Shown: piece after piece, positions 10,938 through 21,779 of the stretch | How the letters are laid out: each line of letters opens with the position of its first letter | Numbering within the stretch: the first letter of the stretch is position 1 | Source of the DNA: Chromera velia | Lineage: Eukaryota > Sar > Chromeraceae | Direction: 5' to 3' | Length of the DNA stretch: 45,500 nucleotides | Assembly: GCA_018398765.1 (NCBI GenBank) | Contig: JAHBMJ010004442.1 | Span: 34,413 to 79,912, forward strand | Notes under the pieces: generated by a model | The model's database searches: none | Told to the model about the DNA's origin: nothing | The model's input: only the letters and a program-made list of their open reading frames with translations | Translations under genes and position numbers: made by a program

Positions 10938-11431
10938 TACATAGTACGGTTAGGAGTAACGAAAGTACGATGGTTAGCGGCCGCCTAGTTACCAATTATG
11001 TGGTCACAGTAGTGCTATTCCAATGGTAGTGCTAATAGCAAAAAACAGGCAGATTTGGCCATATTTTAAGTCAAACTTAACGTAGAAAACCAATTTAGAC
11101 TAGTAAAAATAGTATTTTTAGCATTTATTAAAAGTTCATTCTAGTAAAATTCAATGTTCATCATTTTATGACTGAACTCTACCTATGTATAGCATGAATT
11201 ATTTGAGTATAGTCATTTCAGGGCTTTAAACTGCTAATAAGTTAAGTGGTCAAGCTTTAAAATATAGGTCTAGCAACTATTTTTACCAGAGTTTTTCCTT
11301 GAACTACCATGGTAGTGGTACTAGTGGTATACGCCTTCAAGTCCGCCAGTTACCATCTCATGGTTACCAAACTAACAGTAACTCGCTACTGGCTAAAAAA
11401 GGCCGGTAGTAACTCCTAACCGTACTGTGTA
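10938..11431. mobile_element. Non-autonomous DNA transposon (MITE), hAT-like by target duplication
   Basis: The ends are inverted repeats with the shared core AGTACGGTTAGGAGT, extended outward to TACAYAGTACGG on both sides. Directly outside lie two copies of CACACCTC (10930-10937 and 11432-11439), a perfect 8 bp target site duplication. Eight-base duplications are typical of hAT elements, but the terminal bases do not match the classic hAT ends, so the superfamily is tentative. No coding frame exists inside. Internal sequence repeats the trinucleotide-like GTAGTG/CCATGGTAG theme. Short CAGTACAC repeats follow just outside the right end. Confidence 0.8.
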
Positions 11432-11439
11432 CACACCTC

Positions 11440-12795
11440 CTTCTCCCAGTACACACCAGTACACTACAGTACACTAAAGAAAGCTTACCAAAAATCTTAC
11501 ATTGATTTTTAAATTTTTTAAAACCAGTTTCAAATAAACATTTAATACATGTTTTAGGTGTTAAAGTCTGTTCTAGAGTATGTTTAACGGTTAGATTAAT
11601 TCTATTTAATTGTTATTTAATTTGAATCTATTACAGTCATATGGCTCATGCCTGCAAGCTCCATAGAGTCTAGCATGGAGTACTAACCAGAGTACTGGAC
11701 TCTTGATCATCTACTGGACTCTTGATCGTCGTCAATGATGAATCGACCCGGGATTCAAGCGTGAAAAACGGAACAAACGAAGAAGAGAATTGCATGAACA
11801 GAAGCCTTTGACACGGCTAAATTAATTGATTAAGTGTACATTCAGTTCTCAGCGGGACGATTGAATTCATAAGAACACGTGTCTGTTTGGCTTCGCACCC
11901 CTTCCTTTAAAGCTTTATAATGATTTAATACCTCTTTTCTCTGCTTGCGCCCTAATTAGCATGATATCGATCAACCCCCCTTTTTCCCCCGAGACCTCCC
12001 GCTGCATTTCATCTTGGCCAGGGAACAGAGGAAGAGATGACCTTGTCCAAAAAACAAATGCAAACCCACGTTCGGCCCGCCTGCACACTCAAGCCGAATT
12101 GTTTCGCCAAACTTTTAATCGAAATCTTTGTATAAGACAGGTCCGTTCAACCGACAGACCGGTAGTCAGACCTAGAAGAAACCACATTCAAATTAGAGGG
12201 GGGAGAAAGGCACTACGAAAGAAGTGCAGACAGGAGGAAAAGAAACGACGAAAGGAAGAAGCGCTCCATGGGCCCTCGCCCATTAGAGAGAGACAGAACC
12301 CTTCCTTCCTTCCTTCCTTCCTTCCTCAATTTAATTAGCAAACGAGACAAAGAAGCCAGAATTTGAATTCTTGAACGGGTCTCCGACAGAAAACACCCGC
12401 AACCGCTGCTCACAGCAACAGACTCCTCATCCATCCCTCCCTCCTAGCTCACGTCCCATGGAGGCCGCCTCACACGGTCAGACTCGTGCGGGCGGAAAGA
12501 AAGACAATGCATGGTTGAATTAAAGAGCGCAACCAAGTCAGTGACGAAGGGGAGGGAGAGAACAAAAAGTCGGAAGCAAATTCATGAAAGGAAATTGAGA
12601 GCCGAAAGGATGTGACAAGACAAGACAAAAAAACAGCCTGGAAAGAAATCTGCAGATAGAAAAGGACGGCCAACAAGGTTCCTCGATCTAGCAGAAGGAC
12701 ATGGGAGGGAGTACGAGTGAGTGGTCCGACCATCCGTCCATCCTCTCCCTTCCCTTCTCGCTTAATTCTTTCCATTCATTCTTTGATCAAACGTT
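11440..12795. other. No gene recognised; downstream of the uridine phosphorylase gene
   Basis: This holds AT-rich sequence to about 11950, then purine- and pyrimidine-rich sequence with a (TTCC)n run at 12300-12325. The last few hundred bases probably include the 3' UTR of the minus-strand gene ending at 12796. Frames at 11961 and 12213 overlap on opposite strands and have no support. Confidence 0.4.
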
Positions 12796-15700
12796 TCACG
12801 CGTCCATTTTGAACTGCACCAGAGCCTCGAGACATGCCTTGCCGGCAGTCCGTTCCATCTCCTTCAGCATTTCAGCCTGCAGATACATACATACAGATCC
12901 ATACATACATACATACAGCATTTCAGCCTGCAGATACATACATACAGATACATACATACACACAGCATTTCAGCCTGCAGTTACATACAAGAGAAAGGAG
13001 ACCAGGCAAAGAGTGGAGACCGTGGAGAGACGGAAGGACGAAGACAGAGGAACAGACAAATTTCTAGAAAGGCAGACAGATGTCCAGAAAAATGAAGAAA
13101 TGATTGATATCACCGCATCCATCCCACACGCACAGCTCCATACACGGTCCCCCCAACCTTCCACTCCAGACAGACTCTCTTGGGGCAGAGGGGGGCCAAG
13201 AAGATTATGTTGTCAAGCGGACAGCCCTACTGTATGCGCACGCGCTTCGTATCTGTAGTATACATATCAACATGAACAGCATGCTATGCACATGCAAACC
13301 CTCCGCACACAGCCATGTGTTAATAAGAGGGCCATTGCTGTTCTGACCGACCGTCACGTTGGCTGTCCCCGTGCGTCTGTGGACGAGGCCGATGGCACAT
13401 GCCGCTGTGTACGTGGGCATCTTGCGGCACTTGGCAAGGTGGAAGATCTGCAGTGACCAACGTCAATGAACAAGTACGCATGCATTATATTCATACAGAC
13501 ACACATGGAACGAACCTGTGGCACTGGAAAGACCGGCACATGTACCCATGCATGCATGTACTCACAGCATGGCAAGAGTTTTTCTTTTCGAGCCGAGAAG
13601 AAAAAGGTCGGACAAAGGCAGACAGAGTTCGACAGATTCACACACACTCGCACGCGCACACGCACACACAGACACAGAGGAACGGAGGAAGGAACAAAAA
13701 GAATCCAGCTTTCTGCCTATTTCGCTTCTCTGTTGGCTTCTTTGTCAAGTCTCTAGGAGAAGCGCCTCTTCCTGTGTCTCACGCTTTTTTCCCTGTCCCT
13801 CCCTCCCTCCCACTTGTTTCTCTTCTAGCTTGATTTCTCTCCCCCCCGCCCGCCCCACCTGATGGCTTTCCATCTCGATGAAGTCGACTCCCAGGTCGTC
13901 AAGTCGGGCGTTCATCCAAGTGTTGCGGTCCTGTTAGGTGATTCAGCAAGCAAGCAAGAAAGAGGACACCAAGCAGACAGAACACGTGGATTCTTTCCTT
14001 TTCCTCCCGTCTTCCGTCAGTCTAATCTCTTTCACTTCCTCCTCTGACTCTAAAAACAGCCGTGCTTTAGATAGAAACACAGGCAGCTTCATGCGCGCAT
14101 GCACGGAAGAGAGAAGCAGGAAGGAAGGAAGGAGCGAAAGAAGGCAATGAAGAAAAGGAAAAGGAAGGAGGGAAGCAACAGAGACAGACAGACAGACTGC
14201 CTGACTGACCTCAAAGTCCGCCTCTTCCCTGCCCTGACATGAGTAGAAGGATTCTCCACACGCATTCAGACCCTTGTACACTGAGCTCACTCCCACCTCT
14301 TTCGCGCATCTGCAATCCCGCATCAATCCATCCATGAGCATTTTCATTCATTGACTGTGTGAGTGACAAAACAGTTGCGAAGCAAAAATTGACACCCCCA
14401 GGCCATGCAGAAAAGAAAGAGACGTCATGTCCAGGACCGAGTATAACGTTCAATGCCCGACAGTAAGAAAAGCCATCACCAACAGACGTGTTGCATACGC
14501 ATGAGTACAACAAACTCTTGCGCACTGACTTGGCGAGAGCGTCCGACAACTCGGCAGAGCAGGGGACGGGTAGAGTGATCAGGTAGGGATCCTCTGTTGC
14601 ACCGGAAGGTGTCGCTTCTTTTCCGGCCTGCATGCGTCAGAGGACGAGAGACATACACATACACACAGGGAGAAAGAGAGCAGGGATACAAGAGCAAAGA
14701 AAGAATGACAGGGGAACAGAGGGAAGGATAGATACGCACAAACACTGTGTGACGCTTTTCCCCTTCTTTCTTCTCAGAGACAGACAAAAAAGCAACGAAC
14801 CAACCCCTTAATTCCCCCCCCGACCCACCGTCATGGGCCACTGTCCGTCCCAGTGCACGTAGTTTCTGTACACATACGAGGAACCCTTAGAGGCAATCAT
14901 CAGAGTACCCGGAGAGGCGCCGGCAGCAGAGATGCCACAAGTCCCCAGACTGCAAGAATCATCCAAAAATGAGGAGGGGAATCAATGAATCAGAATCATC
15001 CAAAAATGAGGAGGGGAATCAATGAATCAGTCGATCATTCAGAACTTCTCGCAGCGAGAGCAAAACGGAGAGACTGCGGTGATGGATTCCCGAGGGGGGG
15101 AGAGGGAAACAGAGAACGAAACAAAAAGGGTACAGGAACAAAAGAGAGAAAAAAAAAAAAACTGGTGTGTCTCCTCGAGTGAAGCGAACAGAAGATATTA
15201 TTCGGAGAAGCACAAAAGAATTAAGCACCTGTGTCACGCTTTCTCTCCGTCTGTCCGACTATGTGGCGCAGGCAAGGAGCGGAGGTGTAACCCATGCACT
15301 GATAACCAGACGGGGCTCAACTCCTTGTGAGGGAAAGGGGGTCATCCTTAGAGCGCTGAAATTTCAAGGGGGTTTCCACACGGCACATACTTTTTTTTGC
15401 TCTCCCTCACAGGGTCAGCTCCTCAACTTCTCAACTGACCGAACGATTGCGAGAGGCCCACTGCAGACTGCAGAGACCTCCCTCATGAAGAAGTCAGCCA
15501 TAGGCGCGCCCATGCCGATGGAAATCACTGACACCTCCGTCCCCTTGTACGTCCCTGCACTCACCTCAAACAATGAATGCACCACATGACGCACTGACTC
15601 ACTGACTGACGGGATGGTTCGAAGGATGGATGGATGAATGGATGGGCGGATGGATGGAGGGATGGATGGATGGGCGACCAATGTCGCCCACTGACTCGAC

Positions 15701-17058
15701 GCATGCACGTGCACCCAAAGAACGTCCGTTCTTCCCTTCCCAACCATGCAATGCTACCTACCAGAGAAGACGTTCATGTTGCGCTCAGATCTGAACTCTC
15801 TGTAGTTCCCCGTGTCCTTGTCCAGTAGCTCGGCGAGCATCTCTGCCCTCGACAGAGAACCCACGGTCAAAATCCTCGAACAGACGTCGCCCTGCAAACA
15901 CGTACACCAAAACAAAACAAACACACCAGTTCACACCCACCTAAGCACGACGAGCCATTCTCCCACCCACCTATCTATCCACCGAACTTTTCATATCCCC
16001 CTGAGGAGACACACGTCGCGGACGCAACTCACACGAAGAATCGAACTGTCTTTCCTCCACGGTGACACTTTTGAAGCACCACAGGCCCACAGGGCTGGCT
16101 GCATGCACTGAGTAACTCGACGCCCGATGGGTCGGACCCGGACTCGGACTCACCTCCTTCACCCCCAGATGGTACACCGTCCCGTCCGGCTTTCTGAGGA
16201 TTGAGTTCGCACCCACCACGTAGCTGTCCAACTGCACAGGGACAAGAGAGTAGAACATCCAAGGGGGGGGGGGGGCATGAGGATTGCACTGTCTTTGAAC
16301 AATGATGCATGATAGAAGAGAACAGCAAACTCCGAGCAACGCCTTCGAAGAGCTAGGGACAAGGTTCTTCTTGGCAAACCAAAAGACGGAGCACATAAGG
16401 AAACTGCTTAGAAATCAGAAGGTGCGGGAGAAAACCCACGCAAGCGGAGGCCGGTGACAAAGATACGAGCAACGCAAAGAGACACACAGTAGTCAGGTTC
16501 GGAGACAGGAGACGGCAACAACAGAAGCACTAGACAGAGTTGATCATCCAGCCCAGAAACACGCTCTCAGCTCCACTCAAGTACGAGGACCTCTTATTCC
16601 ATCGAGATAAGACCGTCTACGTGTGGATCGAGTGACACACATAACACAGATCACGCGAAACGAAGAGTCAGGAAGACCAAAGAGACGGGATGAGAAAGAG
16701 AGAGAGAAAGGGAGAGACTGACTCTGGTTGAGGGCCTACGCGAGGGGGGCTTCTCAGCAGGTGTCTGTTCCTTCTCTACGCTAGGTGCAGATCCGTTCTC
16801 GAGCTTGGCAGTGGTGGCAGCTGCAGGGTTGGATCCGAAGGTCTCATTGAGCACCTTGGCGACCTCGCTGTGCCCCGCCTTGTTCAAGAGTGCAAGGCAA
16901 TCCTCGAGTTTGACCAACATGGTTGAAAGGTGCGTCTCAAACACTGGATGGATCGCTAGTCTGGCGCCCAGATCAATGAAAAGCTGAATGTCGTTTCGGC
17001 AATGCAACGCCCCTGATGAACAACAACAGATCGAAGGTGCAGTGTTGCTCTTTACCAT
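12796..17058 (-). CDS. Uridine phosphorylase, ten exons
   Basis: The enzyme splits uridine with phosphate into uracil and ribose-1-phosphate (cytosolic pyrimidine salvage). My exons, all phase-matched: 17058-16723, 16231-16154, 15891-15762, 15554-15440, 14949-14829, 14627-14530, 14309-14210, 13930-13859, 13447-13352, 12876-12796; 408 residues. Family marks appear in order: VYHLGV, GSLSR (phosphate loop Arg), YREF, SIGMGAP, IVRLGTCG, a CQGR stretch matching the Gln-x-Arg that selects uracil, and FIEMES with its ribose-binding Glu. The QGR layout resembles animal uridine phosphorylases more than purine phosphorylases. About 112 residues of unfamiliar N-terminus, ending in a Pro/Lys-rich linker, precede the domain. 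The chosen start is the first ATG in frame; another lies at 16920. It is divergent from the gene at 17501. The last intron ends in a repeated splice acceptor. Confidence 0.9.
12865..12980 (-). repeat. Triplicated splice acceptor repeat
   Basis: The minus-strand string CTGCAGGCTGAAATGCTG occurs three times (12882-12865, 12933-12916, 12980-12963), separated by GTAT-type microsatellite. The copy nearest the coding end is the acceptor of the last uridine phosphorylase exon. Copy spacing is 51 and 47 bases. Confidence 0.85.
14956..15029. repeat. 37 bp perfect tandem duplication in an intron
   Basis: Two identical 37-base units (14956-14992 and 14993-15029) lie in the fourth intron of the uridine phosphorylase gene, directly before the acceptor of the exon at 14949. 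Identity without changes suggests a recent event. Confidence 0.85.
15607..15676. repeat. (GATG)n-like microsatellite in an intron
   Basis: Imperfect tandem GGATGGATGGAT units inside the third intron of the uridine phosphorylase gene. They create spurious open frames on both strands. Confidence 0.8.
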
Positions 17059-17500
17059 CAGTTTCCTTTGGGTAGCCGGCTGCAGGGCACTCCGCGAGAA
17101 GTGCGAACGCCCCCGGAAAGAAGAAAATATGGCGTCATGCAACCTAGGACGCGCGGCCCCGGAAAGCCCATGCGGATGGCTGGTGGGGCACACATTTGAA
17201 TATGACACACGATCGTACGATCGATTCCTGTTGTATTAATAACCTGATCGAAGGTGGGTATTTATTAAGCGAGTCAACGGACTAAATCTTCCTGTCCTAC
17301 CACCCGCAGATATTAATATCATTCTGATCCAGTTTCTTGTTTCTTTCCCAGCACGCAGGACGTTCGTAAGCTTTCGGAGAAGAATTTGTGACGGTTTTTT
17401 GCCTTAGTTTTTCTGCATCGATACAGAGGTTGGCATACCACATTAAAATTTTCCGTTCAGATCCTGTTTTCTGAGGAGCGATTGGAGGCTGCAGACCGCC
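17059..17500. promoter_or_regulatory. Bidirectional intergenic region
   Basis: The two start codons of the divergent pair are 442 bases apart. The region must hold both promoters and both 5' UTRs. I see no clear TATA box or paired sites. A CACGATCGTACGATCG palindrome-like stretch lies near 17209-17224. Confidence 0.4.
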
Positions 17501-18352
17501 ATGGCAGACTCAGGACCTGTGAAAGAAGAGGAGAAGCCAGAGGAAGTGTCAGACCAACCCCCGGCAGCAGTGCCACCCTCCCAAGATGAGACAAAGGGTG
17601 CCGTCTCCTCGTCTCCTGAACCAGTGATTCCATCGCATGGAAACCAGACTGTGCAGGAATTGCCAGCAGAAAGAAGAGTGCAAAGCGATGAGAAACAACC
17701 CACAGGCATAAAAGAAGAATTAGAGAGAGATGACAGAGGGAAAAAACGAATGGCTGAAGAAGCAGGAATCACTAGCGCAAGCCCCACCGCCTATGCAGCC
17801 GCTGCTGCAGCGTCTCCCACGCCGTCGGGAGCCACAGCTTCAGAAGAAGAGCGGAGCCAACGAGAGCAGCCCAGCAAGAGAATCTCACACAGAATTGCGG
17901 CTGCAGCCATTGCCGCCGCGGCCTCCAGTGGGGACCTGGTCTCTTCTACCTCAGGCAGAGTGCGCACCTTTGGAGGGAAGAGGCTGTTGGCAGGGAAGCC
18001 CAGACAGTGGAAGCTCAGGCTCAGCCGATGGGACGCTCCTGTGGACGTGGCTTCAACTCCTGTTTCCTCGACAGGCAGTGACAAGACAGCAGCGGGGCAC
18101 CAGGACAAAAGGGCGCACTTCTCTGTTTGGCGCTGGGAGCCTGTGCAGGTGTGTTCTCTTCTTTTCTTTTCTGCCACATATCTTTCTGTCTGTCTGTGTG
18201 GAGCCTTGTGTGGACATGCACACCTGTAGCCGTGCGTGCGTGCGCGAATAGACAGACAGACAGACAGACAGACAAACTCGCCGGCTTTGTTCGAGGTGCT
18301 TGTGCGGATAGCTGTGTCACCCCAGCCTCCTGAGGCCTGCATGTGCCTCTCC

Positions 18353-18407
<55 letters not shown>

Positions 18408-20501
18408 TATGTGTGTGTGTCCGTGGCTGTCCTCGCGAGAAATCATCATCGGAACGGGACAGAAGCTTGTGCTAGTTTTTAACTTTCACCGCAACGCACT
18501 GCCACTTCTGTTTTGTTGGAGTGACAATGGAACACAAATGCCCTCAGTGTGCATTCATTCGACTTGTGCACAGGCTTCTATTTCTTCCTTGCACTGCTGG
18601 TCCTTCATGTGTGCAGTGTATTGATTGATATACTACTAGTTCATTCATTGTTGAGAATCAATGCGTTGGTAACTTGCATGGGTAGATTTCGAGCTATGGA
18701 TCAACGGTCGATAGTGGGCACCGGGAAAAGTTGAATGTGACGGGTTTGGCGTTTTGCGAAACAGAAAAGAGCGCTCGAGACCGAACGACCGTGGGTGCGC
18801 CCCTCCTTTTGTGGACTATCGATGCTTTCTTGTATTGGAAGGGTTTGTGCGTTGCTTCTCCATATTACATGCATATTCAATACACGCACGCGCGCACGAA
18901 TGCTCCTCGTGACGCAACTTGAGGCATGCAGGACACAGAGGATCCGGTGCTGGAGGCTGGGAAAAGATCCCAAACGGAACCCTCAGCAGGACCAGTGATG
19001 GGGGGAGTGAAAGCGGGGCCTCAGAACCTGACAGTGAAGGGGGGACCCCGGAGCCTTGTGACGCGATCGACGCGCCAGGCTTCGTCTTTCTTGACAGGGG
19101 TCAGTTAGGGGGGGGGGCTTCGTCTGTGTCTCTGTCTGTATATGTGTGTCCCCCTTTTTCGCTCCTCCTGTGCTCCTCTCGATTTTTTCTTGAAGTCGGG
19201 GACCGGCACGAAAGAAGGGGGAAACAGAAGAAGCAGACAATGGAAAACGCAGAAAGGCAAATGGGAAGAGGCAGGGACAAGGAAAATGAGAAAGGAAAGG
19301 TAGGCACGAAGAGCAGGTCCTGCGAAAGAAAGCAGTCTGTCTCTCTGTCAGAGTGACTTATTGACGGTCTGCGTGTTCGACAAGGAGGGTTTCTCTAGTG
19401 TCCTTTGTATTTTTGTTCTTTCTGCGTGCCAATCGCTTCCTTTCGTCTTCGATCATGCCGGAGAGTTTGTTGATCTCAATCTTCTCAATTGGAGGCTGCA
19501 TGCATAACGGCGCCTCGCATGTGTTGGCATTCCCACCCACCCCAGAGTTTCCTCTGTGCTTGCATGTGCTTTCGATACCGTGTCAGTGTAGACAAATGTT
19601 GTCGCACCCTTCAGTCCAGAGTTGAATTGAAGATCTTTAGGCTTTGCGGGTCACTTGCTGAGACAGCAACTCTATGTGCACTTTCTTTTTTCCTCTCGCA
19701 CCTGAAAGTCAGCCTTGAGTGATTTCTTTTTGGGTGCCTGCAGGACTCTGGAGAGCTTTTCGCTTACAATGACGTGAGCAGTCGGGTGTTTTCTTTTCTT
19801 TTCTTTTCTTTGTGTTTGTTTCTTTTGGTCTGACAGATGGATTCTTCCTGCCTTTGCAACGAGCGGTTTTTCCGTGACTGCATTTGCGCTTTGCGTTGAC
19901 TGAACTGGAATTTTCCTCAAATGCATCTCTTCTTTTCTTCTTTCTTTCTGTTCAGCCTCTCTCGTTCGTTCAGTTCCTCCCCTTCGTCTGTTTTCTCTGT
20001 TGCATAGCTCCTTTTAGCACTTTAGCAAAAGAGTTTGCTTACCATGCCGGTTGCGCTTTAGCAAAAGGGTTTGCTCACCAGCTCAATCCTCGTCATTGTA
20101 TTCCTCTTTGTCGTTCTTGCCGAGAGGGCTTGAATGTCGTCTTCCTGCTTCCCTGACTGCCGCATTGCGTGAGTTGGGTTGCTATCTCTGTCTAAGCGGG
20201 GAACGTTTTCCTTCTCCGAGCTTGCACCGACTCTCTCAAGTGTTTCGACGGGCTTCCCCGTCTTTGTTACTGCATGTATAGCAAAGGCAGCCTGGCATGC
20301 AGACGCCATGTCCAGGTAGGGTGTCGTCAGATTTTGTTGGTGTGCAAATTGGTCTCCTCTTTGGTCTCTGACACATGCACGCAGATGCTGGACGGACAGT
20401 CTGCCGGAAGTTCTTCTCTCAGACGAACGCGGAGGGAGAAGGAGCAACAGGAGATTGCACGCATCCAAGCCCTCACCCTTCCTCATCGTCATGAAGGATA
20501 A
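17501..20501 (+). CDS. Unknown protein with a faint BCL7-like motif, four exons
   Basis: The ATG at 17501 opens a 648-base exon. Phase-0 exons that fit are 17501-18148, 18932-19099, 19744-19773 and 20385-20501, giving about 320 residues. The first exon encodes an acidic, Pro/Ala-rich disordered start, an Ala-rich helix (HRIAAAAIAAAASS), then a basic patch and FSVWRWEPV at its end. That last string recalls the end of the BCL7 N-terminal domain (a chromatin-remodelling subunit), but the rest of that domain is not visible, so function stays open. The last exon carries a charged helix (RRTRREKEQQEIARIQ). The second exon is open in two frames; I chose the one that keeps phase. An alternative short last exon, 19837-19899, is also possible. 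The 5' exon is confident, the 3' exons less so. Confidence 0.55.
18243..18422 (+). repeat. (GACA)n, (CT)n and (GT)n microsatellites in an intron
   Basis: Three simple repeats follow one another in the first intron of the gene at 17501. They generate the long low-complexity frames seen here on both strands. Confidence 0.85.
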
Positions 20502-21094
20502 AGAAGCAAAAAGAGCACAGGCCAGGCCTGTCAAAGTGTTAATTGCCTAATGTCATCATTGTCATGTACGGGCTTTAACCACTTCAATTCAATTCAATTC
20601 ATTAATTCATAGTTTAGTGAAAGGGAGAACTAGCTACTTCTAGTGTCGACTAGAGTGTCGACCGTCGTTTAATTCGTGTAGCGCTGCCTTGTTTTTTTGC
20701 TATTTTTTGCTTTTTAGTTTGTGTTGCTGTTTGCACTGTGTAGGTAGCCTATAGGCATATCACAGCAAAAAAAAAAAATAAAGTTAATCCTCGCTTTTTT
20801 TTTTTCTTTTTTTAACAATGATAGATAACAAAAACAACTGTTGTTCATCATCATCATCATACGCCATCGTTATCTGCCTAGACTAGTGGCCTAGCCTTCG
20901 AGGCTTCCAACGTTCGGTAAGAGATAAGCTCGGCAGCCCTCCCCCAGAGGAGAAAGCACACGCAAAAACACAACAAATAACCCCCAGCGGCTCAAAAGGG
21001 GCTTGTCCTGAACTATGAGAAAAGGTCGGCTTTAAACGCTGGTCTGTAGAATTAAAAGGTGGCCGGGGTGAGCCAAGCTACCCGCCTTCTTCTA
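20502..21094. other. No gene recognised
   Basis: This is the likely 3' UTR of the gene at 17501, followed by T- and A-runs and CATCATCATCAT. An AATAAA-like string lies near 20778. No coding frame is supported. Confidence 0.4.
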
Positions 21095-21439
21095 TCACAT
21101 CTCTCTCTTTTTCTCTTTTTCTTTATTCTCTTTGCTTTTCCCCAACTGGTGTTCGAATACTGGGAAACTCACGCCATCACAGCCGTCTTGAAGTGCTCTA
21201 TAGCGGGTGCATACGTGTGACTTGCCGTCCTGACCCAGGTGGAAAACCCCTATCGAATCATGCCCCCAGATTTTCGTCATCTCCTCCGATTTCCTTTTTC
21301 TACACAGTACCGCCTTTTCAAAAACTGGCTGCGGCCGTGAGCATAGCTTATCTGGTCGGCATTGAAGGAAGGGGGAAACCTGGAAGGCTGGCATGTACTC
21401 CCAGGCGTGCGAAGTTACGGGCACCGCCGTGTTTGCCAT
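21095..21439 (-). CDS. Possible small host gene cut from its upstream region by the LTR element
   Basis: A 114-residue frame starts at ATG 21439 in a good context (A at -3, G at +4) and ends at 21095. A GTGAGT donor at about 21171 and other signals suggest that it may be spliced, for example after MPAFQ. I recognise no domain. The copia element's target duplication ends one base before this ATG. If the gene is real, its own promoter now lies about 6.1 kb away beyond the element. The frame could also be chance. Confidence 0.25.
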   Translation of the reverse strand: MANTAVPVTSHAWEYMPAFQVSPFLQCRPDKLCSRPQPVFEKAVLCRKRKSEEMTKIWGHDSIGVFHLGQDGKSHVCTRYRALQDGCDGVSFPVFEHQLGKSKENKEKEKKREM

Positions 21440-21445
21440 GGTTCT

Positions 21446-21746
21446 TGAAGAGAACTAGAATGGTCCAGTTAAGGACATCAGTCTAGTCACTTACACGGTT
21501 CTCTATACAGGAATAATAATGCAAGATATTTGTCCGGCTTCTGCTCTCATCGATCGATAGTTGTTCCATCGAATCATCCTGAGCATTTCACTGAGCAATT
21601 TCATAACATGGATTGACGCATGTATTTTCTCCGTCTCTGTAATGTCTCAAACCGCGCCGCACCGATAGGCAACGCAGCAGCACGGGACCGGCCAAGTCGG
21701 GCCGACCAATGCACGCCCGCCTCCTCTCTATAAGTGGCTGATTACA
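21446..21746 (-). repeat. 3' LTR of the copia element
   Basis: This copy begins TGAAGAGAAC and ends GATTACA in plus-strand reading, and nearly matches 27277-27576. It contains CTCTATAAGTGGC, a TATA-like site. The target duplication GTTCT lies at 21441-21445. Confidence 0.95.
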
Positions 21747-21779
21747 TGCATTCCTTTCTTTTTTCTTTTTTTTTTTTAC

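Noticed and set aside
12301-12325. Possible CRISPR-like or other regular repeat array
   Set aside because: This and the other arrays are simple tandem microsatellites or minisatellites without unique spacers.
19837-19899. Alternative last exon of the gene at 17501
   Set aside because: It is in phase and ends at a stop, but its Cys-rich sequence looks non-coding. The charged helix encoded at 20385-20501 is a better end. It is kept only as an alternative.
20058-20534. 158-codon minus-strand frame
   Set aside because: It overlaps the likely last exon of the plus-strand gene, has no domain and no splice-linked partner.
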